From NCBI RefSeq assembly GCF_011752815.1, contig NZ_VWWV01000002.1, positions 620,001-684,000 of the forward strand: 64,000 nt of DNA, in the 5' to 3' direction. The notes under the pieces are model-generated. The model made no database searches. It worked only from the letters and a program-made list of their open reading frames with translations, and had not been told where the DNA came from. Positions 50,603 through 60,966 of the stretch are shown here, piece by piece. The DNA comes from Enterobacter sp. Cy-643 (GTDB lineage: Bacteria; Pseudomonadota; Gammaproteobacteria; Enterobacterales; Enterobacteriaceae). Made by a program: the position numbers and the translations under genes. Each line of letters opens with the position of its first letter. The first letter of the stretch is position 1.

Positions 50603-52144
50603 ATGGCTATAGCTCAACTTCTACAACGCCAGCGCATTCGCCTGCTGCTGGCGCTTTTCTTTGGGGCCTGCGGAACGCTGGCCTTTTCCCCATATGATTT
50701 CTGGCCTGCAGCCATTGTTTCTCTTGCTGGCTTACAGGGCCTGACGCTAACCCGTCGCCCGGTACAAAGCGCCGCGATTGGCTTCTTCTGGGGGCTGGGG
50801 CTGTTCGGCAGCGGGGTCAACTGGGTCTATGTCAGCATCGCACAGTTCGGCGGTATGCCGGGCCCGGTGAACGTGTTCCTGGTGGTTCTGCTGGCCGCTT
50901 ATCTGTCGCTCTACACCGGTTTGTTTGCCGGCATTCTCAGCAAGCTATGGCCGAAAACAACGTGGTGGCGCGTGGCTATTGCCGCCCCGGTCGTCTGGCA
51001 AATTACCGAATTCCTGCGCGGCTGGGTGTTAACCGGCTTCCCGTGGCTGCAGTTTGGCTACAGCCAAATCAATGGCCCACTAAAAGGCATAGCCCCGATT
51101 TTGGGGGTCGACACGATTACGTTCCTGCTGATGATTATCAGTGGCCTTCTGGTTTACGCCTTGCAGGCACGGAAATGGGTTCCTGCCCTGGTTTCTGCGG
51201 CTTTACTGCTGTTGCCCTGGCCACTGCGCAATATTCAGTGGTTCCAGCCCCTGCCAGAGCGTTCCGTAGATGTGGCAATGGTGCAAGGTAACATTCCCCA
51301 GTCCCTGAAGTGGAATGAAAGCCAGCTGCTGGACACGCTGAAAATTTATCTGGATAAAACAGAGCCAGAGATGGGCAAAGCCAAGATTATCATCTGGCCG
51401 GAATCGGCTATCTCCGACCTGGAAATAAATCAGCAGCAGTTCCTGACCATGATGGATGATCTGCTGCGGGCAAAGCACAGCTCATTAATTACCGGTATCG
51501 TTGACGCGCGTCTGAACAAGCAAAACCGGTACGACACCTACAACACCATTATCACACTTGGTGAAGGTAGCCCTTACAGCTACACCAGCAGTAATCGCTA
51601 CAATAAAAACCACCTTGTGCCATTCGGTGAGTTTGTACCGCTTGAATCGATTTTGCGTCCACTGGCCCCGTTCTTCGATCTGCCCATGTCATCGTTCAGC
51701 CGTGGGCCCTACGTGCAGCCGCAGCTGCTCTCTAACGGCGTTAAGCTGACGGCGGCAATCTGCTACGAAATCATCCTGGGGGAACAAGTACGGGATAATT
51801 TCCGGCCAGACACTGACTTCCTGCTGACTATCTCCAACGATGCCTGGTTCGGTAAATCCATCGGCCCATGGCAGCACCTGCAAATGGCGCGTATGCGCTC
51901 GCTGGAACTGGGGCGGCCTTTGCTGCGCAGCACTAACAACGGCGTAACTGCCGTGGTCAACGCCGAAGGTGAGATCACTAACATCATTCCGCAGTTCACT
52001 CGCGAAGTGCTGGAAGCGAAAGTCACACCTACCACTGGCTTAACGCCTTATGCACGCTTCGGCTTCTGGCCGCTGTGGGTGGTGACCGCTTTATTCGGTT
52101 TCACCGCCCTGGTGATAAACCTGCGTAACCGCAGCAAAAAGTAG
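50603..52144 (+). CDS. lnt: Apolipoprotein N-acyltransferase
   Basis: Lnt adds the third acyl chain to the N-terminal cysteine of lipoproteins in the inner membrane. The ATG at 50603 gives 513 aa, near the 512 of E. coli. About six membrane spans in the N-terminal half precede a periplasmic nitrilase domain with the catalytic triad in IIWPESAI (about E267), [11 protein letters not shown] (about K335) and [10 protein letters not shown] (about C387). A final membrane helix closes the protein. It is the last gene of ybeZYX-lnt. Confidence 0.97.
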   Translation: MAIAQLLQRQRIRLLLALFFGACGTLAFSPYDFWPAAIVSLAGLQGLTLTRRPVQSAAIGFFWGLGLFGSGVNWVYVSIAQFGGMPGPVNVFLVVLLAAYLSLYTGLFAGILSKLWPKTTWWRVAIAAPVVWQITEFLRGWVLTGFPWLQFGYSQINGPLKGIAPILGVDTITFLLMIISGLLVYALQARKWVPALVSAALLLLPWPLRNIQWFQPLPERSVDVAMVQGNIPQSLKWNESQLLDTLKIYLDKTEPEMGKAKIIIWPESAISDLEINQQQFLTMMDDLLRAKHSSLITGIVDARLNKQNRYDTYNTIITLGEGSPYSYTSSNRYNKNHLVPFGEFVPLESILRPLAPFFDLPMSSFSRGPYVQPQLLSNGVKLTAAICYEIILGEQVRDNFRPDTDFLLTISNDAWFGKSIGPWQHLQMARMRSLELGRPLLRSTNNGVTAVVNAEGEITNIIPQFTREVLEAKVTPTTGLTPYARFGFWPLWVVTALFGFTALVINLRNRSKK

Positions 52145-52163
52145 CACATCCTTCTCGCTCATA

Positions 52164-52190
52164 GAGGCCGGCAAATTTGCTGGCCTTTTT
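52164..52190 (+). terminator. Terminator after lnt
   Basis: AGGCCGGCAAATTTGCTGGCCTTTTTC has a near-perfect stem with one mismatch and a five-U tract, about 20 bases after the lnt stop. The rest of the 384-base lnt-gltI gap is gltI promoter and leader; no gene is visible. Confidence 0.8.
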
Positions 52191-52458
52191 CATTTCTGGC
52201 ACAAGCTTTGCTAGATATAAACAGTTGAAATCAAATAGCTGGCGCAAAGACGCCCTGTGGCCTGGCGGTATCGGGCAGTGAAAAATGCATGCACCAAAAG
52301 GCGACATCGCAAGCACCGTTATAGTGCACTGGCATATCTTTGCCTTTAAATGGTGCGGCGCGCTTCGCAAAAATAAACATCTTATTAGCAATTTCTTTAC
52401 ATTCAGCTAGGTTAGATGCTAACAAAAGGGCATTGCATGACGCTTTTAGCAGCATGAA

Positions 52459-52484
52459 AAAACAACAAAACACAACACTCACAT
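52459..52484 (+). promoter_or_regulatory. C/A-rich GcvB target site in the gltI leader
   Basis: AAAACAACAAAACACAACACTCACA is a strongly C/A-rich single-stranded stretch 45-70 bases before the gltI ATG. In Salmonella the G/U-rich R1 region of the GcvB sRNA binds such a C/A-rich element in the gltI leader and represses translation. The match is by composition and the CACAACA core. Confidence 0.65.
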
Positions 52485-52528
52485 CGGATACCGGTGCCTC
52501 CTCTGGCACTAAGATTAAGGAGTTGGAT

Positions 52529-53434
52529 ATGCAATTACGTAAACTGGCCACGGCAATGCTGGTGATGGGCATGAGCGCCACAATGGCTCATGCAGATGAC
52601 GCGAAACCTCAGCAGTCAACGCTGGATAAAATCAAAGCCAACGGCGTTATCGTGGTCGGCCACCGTGAATCATCTGTACCTTTCTCTTACTACGACAATC
52701 AGCAAAAAGTGGTTGGTTACTCTCAGGACTACTCAAACGCCATCGTAGAAGCGGTTAAGAAACAGCTGAACAAGCCTGACCTGCAGGTAAAACTGATTCC
52801 GATCACCTCTCAGAACCGTATTCCACTGCTTCAAAACGGCACCTTCGATTTTGAATGTGGCTCAACCACCAATAACGTTGAGCGTCAAAAACAAGCCGCT
52901 TTCTCCGACACCATCTTCGTTGTCGGCACCCGTTTGCTGGTGAAAAAAGGCGGTCCAATTAAAGACTTCCCCGACCTGAAAGGGAAAACCGTTGTTGTGA
53001 CCTCCGGAACCACCTCCGAAATTCTGCTCAACAAACTGAACGACGAGCAGAAAATGGGTATGCGGATTATCAGCGCCAAAGACCACGGTGACTCGTTCCG
53101 TACCCTGGAAAGCGGCCGTGCCGTTGCCTTTATGATGGATGATGCCCTGCTGGCCGGGGAACGTGCAAAAGCTAAACAGCCGGATAACTGGGAGATCGTC
53201 GGCAAGCCGCAGTCCCAGGAAGCCTACGGCTGTATGCTGCGTAAAGATGATCCAGAGTTTAAAAAGCTGATGGATACCACCATCGCCCAGGCACAAACCT
53301 CCGGTGAAGCCGCGAAATGGTTTGATAAATGGTTTAAACAGCCAATTCCACCGAAAAACCTCAATATGAACTTCGATCTTTCTGACGAAATGAAAGCGCT
53401 GTTCAAGGAACCAAACGACAAAGCTCTCAACTAA
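52529..53434 (+). CDS. gltI: Glutamate/aspartate ABC transporter, periplasmic binding protein
   Basis: GltI binds glutamate and aspartate in the periplasm and delivers them to GltJK. From the ATG at 52529 (AAGGAG site) it is 301 aa, with a signal peptide cleaved after MAHA (residue 22). The SBP_bac_3 fold is seen as GVIVVGHRESSVPFSYYDNQ, LIPITSQNRIPLLQNGTFDF and FMMDDALLAGERAK. An in-frame ATG at 52454 would add 25 residues without signal-peptide character. A SroC-like RNA lies downstream before gltJ. Confidence 0.97.
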   Translation: MQLRKLATAMLVMGMSATMAHADDAKPQQSTLDKIKANGVIVVGHRESSVPFSYYDNQQKVVGYSQDYSNAIVEAVKKQLNKPDLQVKLIPITSQNRIPLLQNGTFDFECGSTTNNVERQKQAAFSDTIFVVGTRLLVKKGGPIKDFPDLKGKTVVVTSGTTSEILLNKLNDEQKMGMRIISAKDHGDSFRTLESGRAVAFMMDDALLAGERAKAKQPDNWEIVGKPQSQEAYGCMLRKDDPEFKKLMDTTIAQAQTSGEAAKWFDKWFKQPIPPKNLNMNFDLSDEMKALFKEPNDKALN

Positions 53435-53449
53435 TTAGAAACACAGGGG

Positions 53450-53619
53450 CCGGAAAAATCCGCCCTCCCGATTGACGAACTGAAGCCAGGACAGACTATA
53501 CGTTGGTGGGTCGTTCCCCCACCAGCGTGAAGGTGCCCAAAAACGCAGACAAAGATCTGCTTCAAGGCACCGGCTTCTCATCAATCTTCGAGGGTAGCCT
53601 GCGCTACCCTCTTTTTTTT
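53450..53619 (+). ncRNA. sroC: SroC-like sRNA from the gltI-gltJ spacer
   Basis: In E. coli and Salmonella the gltI-gltJ spacer is processed into SroC, a sponge RNA that pairs with GcvB and relieves its repression. Here the 200-base spacer has the same place, several internal hairpins (for example GGTGGG/CCCACC near 53504-53525) and ends in a strong Rho-independent terminator. The 5' end is set by processing and is only approximate. I infer identity from position and architecture. Confidence 0.7.
53589..53619 (+). terminator. Terminator of gltI/SroC, upstream of gltJ
   Basis: GAGGGTAGC-ctgc-GCTACCCTCTTTTTTTT is a strong stem with an eight-U tract. Read-through is needed for gltJKL, which would make the binding protein more abundant than the permease. 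Confidence 0.85.
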
Positions 53620-53634
53620 ATCTCGGAGTAAGTT

Positions 53635-54375
53635 ATGTCTATAGACTGGAACTGGGGAATCTTTTTACAGCCCGCCCCGTTCGGCAACACAACCTATCTG
53701 GGCTGGATTTGGAATGGCTTCCAGGTCACCGTCGCCCTGTCAATAACCGCATGGATCATTGCTTTTCTGGTGGGGTCTCTGTTTGGTATTTTACGTACGG
53801 TCCCTAACAAATTCCTGTCCGGGCTAGGTACGCTCTACGTTGAACTTTTTCGCAACGTTCCCCTGATAGTCCAATTCTTTACCTGGTATCTGGTTGTGCC
53901 TGAACTGCTGCCGGAAAACATCGGCATGTGGTTTAAGTCCGAGCTGGATCCGAATATTCAGTTCTTCCTCTCGTCAATGATTTGTCTGGGGCTGTTTACC
54001 GCCGCTCGCGTTTGCGAACAGGTGCGTGCCGCCATTCAATCCTTGCCTCGTGGGCAAAAGAACGCAGCCCTGGCCATGGGACTGACGCTGCCACAGGCCT
54101 ATCGCTACGTACTGCTGCCTAACGCTTACCGCGTCATCGTGCCGCCAATGACCTCCGAAATGATGAACCTGGTGAAGAACTCGGCCATCGCTTCCACCAT
54201 TGGTCTGGTAGATATGGCGGCTCAGGCGGGCAAGCTGCTGGATTACTCGGCACACGCCTATGAATCCTTTACGGCGATTACCCTTGCCTATGTACTGATC
54301 AACGCCGTCATCATGGGCGTGATGTATGTGGTTGAACGTAAAATTCGCCTGCCTGGCAATATGGGGGGCAAATAA
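53635..54375 (+). CDS. gltJ: Glutamate/aspartate ABC transporter permease GltJ
   Basis: GltJ is one of the two membrane permeases of the importer. The 246-aa protein has about five membrane spans and the EAA loop around [28 protein letters not shown] that contacts the ATPase. A CTCGGAG site precedes the ATG. Its stop overlaps the gltK start by one base. Confidence 0.97.
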   Translation: MSIDWNWGIFLQPAPFGNTTYLGWIWNGFQVTVALSITAWIIAFLVGSLFGILRTVPNKFLSGLGTLYVELFRNVPLIVQFFTWYLVVPELLPENIGMWFKSELDPNIQFFLSSMICLGLFTAARVCEQVRAAIQSLPRGQKNAALAMGLTLPQAYRYVLLPNAYRVIVPPMTSEMMNLVKNSAIASTIGLVDMAAQAGKLLDYSAHAYESFTAITLAYVLINAVIMGVMYVVERKIRLPGNMGGK

Positions 54376-55049
54376 TGCTCGATCTTGACTGGAGTTCTAT
54401 TCTACCTGCCCTGCCTTACTTAATGCAGGGGCTGGTCATTACGCTCAAAATCACCGTTACCGCGGTGGTGATCGGTATTGTCTGGGGCACGCTGCTGGCC
54501 GTCATGCGCCTGTCGAGCTTCAAGCCGATCGCATGGTTTGCTACCGCTTACGTGAACGTTTTCCGCTCCGTGCCGCTGGTTATGGTATTGCTGTGGTTCT
54601 ATCTGGTGGTGCCTGGCTTCCTGCAGTCGGTGCTTGGCCTGTCGCCAAAAACCGATATCCGCCTGATTTCTGCGATGGTCGCCTTCTCCATGTTTGAAGC
54701 CGCCTACTATTCGGAAATCATTCGCGCCGGTATTCAGAGTATTTCCAGAGGGCAGTCAAACGCCGCTCTGGCGCTGGGCATGACCCAGTGGCAGTCGATG
54801 AAACTCATCATCCTGCCGCAGGCCTTCCGTGCGATGGTGCCATTACTGTTAACCCAGGGCATCGTTTTGTTCCAGGATACCTCGCTGGTCTACGTTTTAA
54901 GCCTGGCTGATTTCTTCCGCACCGCCTCCACCATCGGCGAGCGCGACGGCACACAGGTCGAGATGATCCTGTTTGCCGGCCTGGTCTATTTTGTCATTAG
55001 TCTTAGTGCATCGCTGTTGGTCAGCTACTTGAAGAAAAGGACTGTGTAA
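54375..55049 (+). CDS. gltK: Glutamate/aspartate ABC transporter permease GltK
   Basis: GltK is the partner permease of GltJ. The 224-aa protein has five predicted spans and an EAA loop [28 protein letters not shown]. Both its start and stop overlap the neighbouring genes by one base, showing tight coupling. Confidence 0.97.
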   Translation: MLDLDWSSILPALPYLMQGLVITLKITVTAVVIGIVWGTLLAVMRLSSFKPIAWFATAYVNVFRSVPLVMVLLWFYLVVPGFLQSVLGLSPKTDIRLISAMVAFSMFEAAYYSEIIRAGIQSISRGQSNAALALGMTQWQSMKLIILPQAFRAMVPLLLTQGIVLFQDTSLVYVLSLADFFRTASTIGERDGTQVEMILFAGLVYFVISLSASLLVSYLKKRTV

Positions 55050-55774
55050 TGATTACCCTGAAAAATGTTTCTAAATGGTATGGTCACTTTCAGGTGCTGA
55101 CCGAGTGCTCAACCGAAGTGAAGAAAGGCGAAGTTGTCGTCGTTTGCGGGCCTTCTGGCTCCGGCAAATCTACGCTGATCAAAACCGTCAACGGCCTTGA
55201 GCCGGTGCAAAAAGGCGAAATTCTGGTGAACGGTACTCAGGTGAACGATAAGAAAACCAATCTGGCGCAGCTCCGCTCCCACGTTGGCATGGTGTTCCAG
55301 CACTTCGAGCTGTTCCCTCACCTGTCGATTATCGAAAACCTGACGCTTGCCCAGGTCAAAGTGCTGAAACGTGATAAAGCAGCCTCCCGCGCCAAAGGGT
55401 TAAAATTACTCGAGCGCGTAGGGCTGGCCGCACACGCCGATAAATATCCGGCGCAGCTTTCCGGCGGCCAGCAGCAGCGTGTGGCGATTGCCCGTGCCCT
55501 GTGCATGGATCCTATCGCCATGCTGTTTGACGAACCTACCTCAGCGCTCGACCCGGAAATGATCAACGAAGTACTCGACGTCATGGTTGAGCTGGCCAAT
55601 GAAGGCATGACCATGATGGTGGTGACCCACGAAATGGGCTTTGCCCGCAAAGTGGCTAATCGCGTGATCTTTATGGATGAAGGGAAAATTGTCGAAGACT
55701 CAAACAAAGATGACTTCTTCAATAATCCGCAGTCTGAACGTGCCAAAGACTTCCTGGCAAAAATTCTGCACTAA
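55049..55774 (+). CDS. gltL: Glutamate/aspartate ABC transporter ATP-binding protein GltL
   Basis: GltL powers GltIJK. The 241-aa ATPase has Walker [10 protein letters not shown], the Q loop in [11 protein letters not shown], signature [15 protein letters not shown], Walker [12 protein letters not shown] and the switch histidine in VVTHEMGFA. It ends the operon; a terminator and repeat copy A follow, then ybeL on the other strand. Confidence 0.98.
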   Translation: MITLKNVSKWYGHFQVLTECSTEVKKGEVVVVCGPSGSGKSTLIKTVNGLEPVQKGEILVNGTQVNDKKTNLAQLRSHVGMVFQHFELFPHLSIIENLTLAQVKVLKRDKAASRAKGLKLLERVGLAAHADKYPAQLSGGQQQRVAIARALCMDPIAMLFDEPTSALDPEMINEVLDVMVELANEGMTMMVVTHEMGFARKVANRVIFMDEGKIVEDSNKDDFFNNPQSERAKDFLAKILH

Positions 55775-55791
55775 GCGTAACGCGCCACAGT

Positions 55792-55817
55792 AAAAAGCCT
55801 TCCTTGCGGAAGGCTTT
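55792..55817 (+). terminator. Terminator after gltL, left of repeat copy A
   Basis: AAAGCCTTCC-ttgc-GGAAGGCTTT is a perfect 10-bp stem but has only three T before GATG. It is almost identical to the complete terminator at 55956-55984 on the other side of the repeat. Confidence 0.7.
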
Positions 55818-55955
55818 GATGTTGATGATAAAGAGGAAAAAAGCGTGGTTTTTCCCTCTTTGTGGTTATCAGCCGAAAATCAATGAATTGATTTTCCAGT
55901 TGTTTAACGAGCCGCCGGGTATTTCTTCTCTCGCCAGAGGTTTGTCATCCGTCTG
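55818..55955 (+). repeat. Two-hairpin intergenic repeat, copy A (gltL-ybeL spacer)
   Basis: Hairpin 1 (AAAGAGGAAAAA and TTTTTCCCTCTTT arms, loop AGCGTGG, 55830-55861), 13-base spacer GTGGTTATCAGCC, hairpin 2 (GAAAATCAAT-ga-ATTGATTTTC, 55875-55896), and a tail GGTATTTCTTCTCTCGCCAG ending ATCCGTCTGAA. Copy B at 44.0 kb shares all parts. The hairpin-1 loop reads as the reverse complement of that in copy B. No reading frame is present. Confidence 0.75.
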
Positions 55956-55984
55956 AAAGCCTTCCCTGCGGAAGGCTTTTTTTT
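55956..55984. terminator. Terminator between repeat copy A and ybeL
   Basis: AAAGCCTTCC-ctgc-GGAAGGCTTTTTTTT is a perfect stem with an eight-T tract on the plus strand. The left side gives only AAA, so it mainly serves rightward transcripts from gltL. It abuts the ybeL stop codon. Confidence 0.8.
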
Positions 55985-56465
55985 AAGGCTCAAACGGTCG
56001 CCGATGAAACTGATTATGGCCGCATTTCGGGCAAACCGGCAGCACATCAGGCGTGTAAATCGCAATGTGATGATGGCAGTTTTCACACACCAGATTGCCT
56101 AACCCAACAACTTCCCCGCTGTGATACACCCCGTGATGGCTGAGATCTTTAAACACTTCCCGCCACTCAAGCTGCGTTTTGTCGGTAATGTCCGCCAGCT
56201 CCTGCCATAAACTCTCTTTAATCACCCGCATAAAAACGCTGTCGGTGAACTCTTCCTGACTTTCCCCATAGCTACGAGCAAACTCTTCAAGGTCACGGCG
56301 CACCGCACGCGTTACCTCCTCTATTTCCGTTCGGGTCAGTTCACCAGTGTCATTCATCTGCTTACGGGCGCTGGCAACCAGCGCATCAATATCGCGCTCC
56401 CCCTTGCGTAGCCGTTCACTTAGCGATTCAACCAGTTCCCGATAAAATTGAGCAACCTTGTTCAT
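55983..56465 (-). CDS. ybeL: Zinc-ribbon protein YbeL (DUF1451)
   Basis: The 160-aa protein matches E. coli YbeL in length. The N-terminal two thirds are charged and helical (FYRELVESLSERLRKGERDID, EIEEVTRAVRRDLEEFAR); the C-terminal part is a four-cysteine zinc ribbon (CENCHHH and CPKCGHN). Its function is unknown. In K-12 a block from rihA to djlC lies between gltL and ybeL; here they are neighbours. It is divergent from leuS. Confidence 0.93.
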   Translation of the reverse strand: MNKVAQFYRELVESLSERLRKGERDIDALVASARKQMNDTGELTRTEIEEVTRAVRRDLEEFARSYGESQEEFTDSVFMRVIKESLWQELADITDKTQLEWREVFKDLSHHGVYHSGEVVGLGNLVCENCHHHIAIYTPDVLPVCPKCGHNQFHRRPFEP

Positions 56466-56729
56466 CGTTAGCCTGCCTCCTTGAAGGATTCCCGCATTCG
56501 CGGCGTGGTAACTGATTCTAATAGTAGACGTTAATCCGCCAACGCTTTGTTAGATTAGCCACACCCTGGGTAAAAAACTGCAAGCGCTACGGAACGGTGA
56601 AATGGTCACTGAGGGCGTCGAAAGGCTGTTTTGCCGCTGTCGAATCGGCTATGCTATGCCTGCCTAAACTCTAATTCATTAAAGGCTACGTTTCGTAGCC
56701 GTCTTTCATACACAGGACTACTGGCTGCC

Positions 56730-59312
56730 ATGCAAGAGCAATACCGCCCGGAAGAGATAGAATCCAACGTCCAGCAACACTGGCAAGAGAACCGTACTTT
56801 TGAAGTGACCGAAGACGAAGGCAAAGAGAAATACTACTGCCTCTCTATGCTGCCCTATCCTTCCGGCCGACTACATATGGGCCACGTCCGTAACTACACC
56901 ATCGGCGACGTTATCGCACGCTACCAGCGTATGCTGGGTAAAAACGTCCTGCAGCCGATCGGCTGGGATGCTTTCGGCCTGCCGGCTGAAGGCGCCGCGG
57001 TAAAAAACAACACCGCGCCAGCCCCGTGGACCTACGACAACATCAATTACATGAAGAACCAGCTGAAAACGCTGGGCTTCGGTTACGACTGGAGCCGTGA
57101 ACTGGCTACCTGTACGCCTGAATACTACCGTTGGGAACAGCAGTTCTTCACTCAGCTGTACAACAAAGGTCTGGTTTACAAAAAAACCTCCGCGGTTAAC
57201 TGGTGCCCGAACGATCAGACTGTCCTGGCGAACGAGCAGGTTATCGACGGCTGCTGCTGGCGCTGCGACACCAAAGTTGAGCGCAAAGAGATCCCACAGT
57301 GGTTCATTAAAATCACCGCCTACGCTGATGAACTGCTGAACGATCTGGATACGCTGGATCACTGGCCGGATCAGGTTAAAACCATGCAGCGCAACTGGAT
57401 TGGCCGCTCCGAAGGCGTGGAAATCACCTTCGACGTACAAAACAGCGCCGAGAAGCTGACCGTTTATACCACCCGTCCTGATACCTTTATGGGTGTGACT
57501 TATCTGGCCGTTGCCGCCGGTCACCCTCTGGCGCAGCAGGCTGCGGTTAATAACCCTACCCTTGCCGAATTCATTGAAGAATGCCGTAACACCAAAGTGG
57601 CCGAAGCCGATATGGCAACCATGGAGAAGAAGGGCGTCGCCACCGGCATTAACGCCATTCATCCGCTGACCGGCGAAAGCGTTCCGGTTTGGGTAGCTAA
57701 CTTCGTGCTGATGGAATACGGCACCGGCGCCGTGATGGCCGTGCCTGGCCACGACCAGCGTGACTGGGAGTTCGCCACAAAATACAGCCTGCCAATCAAG
57801 CCCGTAATTCTGAATGCCGACGGCAGCGAGCCGGATCTTTCCGCCTCTGCAATGACCGAAAAAGGCGCGCTGTTCAACTCCGGCGAATTCGACGGTCTGG
57901 ACTTCCAGCAGGCGTTTAACGCCATTGCCGATAAGCTGGCCGCTAAAGGCGTGGGTGAGCGCAAAGTGAACTTCCGTCTGCGCGACTGGGGTGTTTCCCG
58001 TCAGCGTTACTGGGGCGCACCAATCCCAATGGTTACCCTGGAAGACGGCACCGTGATGCCAACGCCGGAAGATCAGCTGCCGGTTATTCTGCCAGAAGAC
58101 GTGGTCATGGACGGCATCACCAGCCCGATTAAAGCCGATCCGGAGTGGGCGAAAACCACCGTCAACGGGATGCCTGCGCTGCGTGAAACCGACACTTTCG
58201 ACACCTTTATGGAGTCCTCCTGGTACTACGCGCGTTACACCTGCCCTCAGTACGACAAAGGCATGCTGGATTCCAAAGCGGCCAACTACTGGCTGCCTGT
58301 TGATATCTACATCGGCGGGATTGAGCACGCCATCATGCACCTGCTCTACTTCCGCTTCTTCCACAAGCTGATGCGCGATGCGGGCATGGTGACGTCCGAC
58401 GAACCAGCCAAACAGCTGCTTTGCCAGGGCATGGTGCTGGCAGACGCCTTCTACTACACCGGCGTTAACGGCGAGCGTAACTGGGTTTCCCCGGTCGACG
58501 CTATCGTTGAGCGCGATGATAAAGGCCGCATTGTCAAAGCCCGTGACGCAGAAGGCCGTGAACTGGTCTATGCTGGCATGAGCAAAATGTCGAAGTCGAA
58601 AAACAACGGCATCGACCCTCAGGTCATGGTAGAGCGCTACGGCGCAGATACCGTTCGTCTGTTTATGATGTTTGCTTCGCCTGCGGATATGACGCTTGAG
58701 TGGCAGGAATCCGGCGTTGAAGGCGCTAACCGCTTCCTGAAACGCGTCTGGAAACTGGTCTACGAACACACCAACCGCGGTTCCGTTCCAGCGCTGGATG
58801 TTGCCGCCCTGAGCGAAGATCAAAAAGCACTGCGTCGCGATGTGCATAAAACCATTGCTAAAGTGACCGACGATATCGGCCGCCGTCAGACCTTCAACAC
58901 CGCCATCGCTGCCATTATGGAGCTGATGAACAAACTGGCAAAAGCACCGCAAGACGGCGAGCAGGATCGTGCTCTGCTGAACGAAGCGCTGCTGGCCGTT
59001 GTACGTATGCTGTATCCGTTCACCCCGCACGTTTGCTTCGATATGTGGCAGTCACTGGGCGGTGAAGGTGATGTGGATAATGCACCGTGGCCGCAGGCTG
59101 ACGAACAGGCAATGGTCGAAGACTCTCGCCTGGTTGTCGTTCAGGTTAACGGCAAAGTCCGTGGCAAAGTCACCGTGCCTGCCGATGCTACTGAAGAGCA
59201 AGTGCGCGAGCGCGCCGGTCAGGAACATCTGGTCGCGAAATATCTTGAGGGTGTAACCGTACGTAAAGTGATTTACGTTCCGGGTAAACTGCTCAACCTG
59301 GTTGTGGGCTAA
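56730..59312 (+). CDS. leuS: Leucyl-tRNA synthetase
   Basis: LeuS charges tRNA-Leu and edits misacylated products. The ATG at 56730 gives [11 protein letters not shown], 860 aa, identical in length to E. coli; upstream in-frame codons are not conserved. HIGH motif: [21 protein letters not shown] motif: [11 protein letters not shown]. The CP1 editing domain (about 225-415) has TTRPDTFMG and the aspartate in [11 protein letters not shown]. The C-terminal [14 protein letters not shown] domain binds the tRNA. lptE, holA and nadD follow closely. Confidence 0.98.
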   Translation: MQEQYRPEEIESNVQQHWQENRTFEVTEDEGKEKYYCLSMLPYPSGRLHMGHVRNYTIGDVIARYQRMLGKNVLQPIGWDAFGLPAEGAAVKNNTAPAPWTYDNINYMKNQLKTLGFGYDWSRELATCTPEYYRWEQQFFTQLYNKGLVYKKTSAVNWCPNDQTVLANEQVIDGCCWRCDTKVERKEIPQWFIKITAYADELLNDLDTLDHWPDQVKTMQRNWIGRSEGVEITFDVQNSAEKLTVYTTRPDTFMGVTYLAVAAGHPLAQQAAVNNPTLAEFIEECRNTKVAEADMATMEKKGVATGINAIHPLTGESVPVWVANFVLMEYGTGAVMAVPGHDQRDWEFATKYSLPIKPVILNADGSEPDLSASAMTEKGALFNSGEFDGLDFQQAFNAIADKLAAKGVGERKVNFRLRDWGVSRQRYWGAPIPMVTLEDGTVMPTPEDQLPVILPEDVVMDGITSPIKADPEWAKTTVNGMPALRETDTFDTFMESSWYYARYTCPQYDKGMLDSKAANYWLPVDIYIGGIEHAIMHLLYFRFFHKLMRDAGMVTSDEPAKQLLCQGMVLADAFYYTGVNGERNWVSPVDAIVERDDKGRIVKARDAEGRELVYAGMSKMSKSKNNGIDPQVMVERYGADTVRLFMMFASPADMTLEWQESGVEGANRFLKRVWKLVYEHTNRGSVPALDVAALSEDQKALRRDVHKTIAKVTDDIGRRQTFNTAIAAIMELMNKLAKAPQDGEQDRALLNEALLAVVRMLYPFTPHVCFDMWQSLGGEGDVDNAPWPQADEQAMVEDSRLVVVQVNGKVRGKVTVPADATEEQVRERAGQEHLVAKYLEGVTVRKVIYVPGKLLNLVVG

Positions 59313-59326
59313 GCGCAGGAGGAAGC

Positions 59327-59938
59327 GTGCGACATCCCTTTATCACCCTGTTAGTAACCCTGGCGGTGCTGGTCACCGCTGGATGTGGTTTTCACCTGCG
59401 TGGCAACACGCAGGTCCCTTCAGAGATGAAGACGCTGATCCTCAACTCTGGCGATCCTAACGGTCCATTAGCGCGTGAAATTCGTAAACAGCTGCGCTTA
59501 AACGGCGTCACGATTGTTGACGATACCGGCACTGGCGTACGTAAGGATATTCCGTCCCTGCGCGTGGGTGCCTACAGCCTTGGCCAGGACACGGCTTCAG
59601 TGTTCCAGAACGGCCAGACCGCGGAATACCAGATGGTGATGGTTGTTAATGCTCAGGTCCTGATCCCAGGGCACGACATTTATCCGATCAGCGCGAAGAC
59701 CTACCGCTCGTTCTTTGATAACCCACTGACTGCGCTGGCGAAAGACGCCGAGCAGGATTTGATTATCAAAGAGATGTACACCAACATTGCCCAACAGCTG
59801 ATTCGTAAACTGATGGCAGTGCACGCGGCCGATCTTGCCGCGACAAAAGACGAGGAAAAGCCAGTTAGCGCAGCGAAACCAGCCGAACCTTCAGGCCGGG
59901 TATCCACCACTCTGCCGGCAGCCTCCGTTAGCAAATGA
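59327..59938 (+). CDS. lptE: LPS-assembly lipoprotein LptE
   Basis: LptE (RlpB) plugs the LptD barrel and helps insert lipopolysaccharide into the outer membrane. The start is GTG at 59327 after AGGAGGAAGC, as in E. coli. The 203-aa precursor has a lipoprotein signal with lipobox VTAGC (acylated C20). Conserved are [27 protein letters not shown] and [23 protein letters not shown]. The C-terminal tail is Ala/Pro-rich and longer than in E. coli. It overlaps holA by four bases. Confidence 0.96.
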   Translation: MRHPFITLLVTLAVLVTAGCGFHLRGNTQVPSEMKTLILNSGDPNGPLAREIRKQLRLNGVTIVDDTGTGVRKDIPSLRVGAYSLGQDTASVFQNGQTAEYQMVMVVNAQVLIPGHDIYPISAKTYRSFFDNPLTALAKDAEQDLIIKEMYTNIAQQLIRKLMAVHAADLAATKDEEKPVSAAKPAEPSGRVSTTLPAASVSK

Positions 59939-60966
59939 TCCGCCTGTATCCGGAACAACTCCACGCGCAGCTCAATGAAGGGCTGCGCGCGGCGTATCTG
60001 TTGTTAGGTAACGATCCTCTCTTATTACAGGAAAGCCAGGATGCCGTGCGTAAACACGCCCAGCAAAACGGCTTTGAAGAACATCATACCGTTCAGATAG
60101 AAGCCTCCACGGACTGGCAGGCTCTGTTTTCGATTTGCCAAGCGCTCAGTCTGTTTGCCAGCCGCCAGACGCTGCTCTTACTGCTGCCGGAAAACGGTCC
60201 AAACGCCGCTATAAATGCTCAACTGGAAATGCTGGTTAGCCTGCTTCATGACGATATTCTGTTACTGGTTCGCGGTAATAAATTGACCAAAGCGCAGGAA
60301 AATGCCGCCTGGTTTACCCAGCTGGCAAACCGCTCTGTGCTGGTGACCTGCCAGACGCCGGAACAGGCCAACCTGCCCCGCTGGGTGTCTCGGCGTGCAA
60401 AACAGATGAATCTGACTCTGGACGAGGCTGCCAATCAGCTGCTCTGCTACTGCTATGAGGGCAATTTGCTGGCGCTTTCTCAGGCGCTGGAAAGGCTGTC
60501 GCTAATCTGGACGGACGGTAAACTGACGCTGCCGCGCGTTGAGCAAGCCGTGAATGATGCCGCTCATTTTACGCCTTTTCACTGGGTAGACGCGCTGCTC
60601 GCCGGAAAGAGCAAACGAGCGCTGCATATATTGCAGCAGCTTCGTCTGGAAGCCAGCGAGCCGGTCATTCTGCTGAGAACCCTGCAGCGTGAGCTGCTGC
60701 AACTGGTCAATCTCAAACGCCAGTCGGCAACGACGCCTTTACGGACGCTGTTCGATCAGCAACGCGTATGGCAAAACCGCCGCCAGCTGGTTACTGAAGC
60801 GCTCAATCGTGTTTCTTCGGAACAGCTTTATCAGGCCGTTCGGCTGCTAACCCGCATCGAACTGACGCTGAAGCAGGATTATGGGCAGTCAGTCTGGGAC
60901 GAACTTGAAGGCCTTTCTTTGCTTATCTGTCATAAAGCCTTACCGGAAATCTTTATTGATGCCTGA
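59935..60966 (+). CDS. holA: DNA polymerase III subunit delta
   Basis: HolA is the clamp-opening wrench of the gamma complex that loads the beta clamp. The 343-aa protein has the E. coli length and starts [27 protein letters not shown]. It has the AAA+-like fold without a functional P-loop, plus the C-terminal collar region ([22 protein letters not shown]). It overlaps lptE by four bases and nadD by eight, so the three are tightly linked. Confidence 0.97.
   Translation: MIRLYPEQLHAQLNEGLRAAYLLLGNDPLLLQESQDAVRKHAQQNGFEEHHTVQIEASTDWQALFSICQALSLFASRQTLLLLLPENGPNAAINAQLEMLVSLLHDDILLLVRGNKLTKAQENAAWFTQLANRSVLVTCQTPEQANLPRWVSRRAKQMNLTLDEAANQLLCYCYEGNLLALSQALERLSLIWTDGKLTLPRVEQAVNDAAHFTPFHWVDALLAGKSKRALHILQQLRLEASEPVILLRTLQRELLQLVNLKRQSATTPLRTLFDQQRVWQNRRQLVTEALNRVSSEQLYQAVRLLTRIELTLKQDYGQSVWDELEGLSLLICHKALPEIFIDA

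Noticed and set aside
56631-56729. Upstream extension of leuS by 33 codons
   Set aside because: The conserved start [11 protein letters not shown] and family length fit the ATG at 56730. The upstream residues are not conserved.
56871-59030. 719-codon frame antisense to leuS
   Set aside because: LeuS is intact with all motifs. The antisense product shows no domain, no ribosome-binding site and a biased composition typical of a shadow frame.
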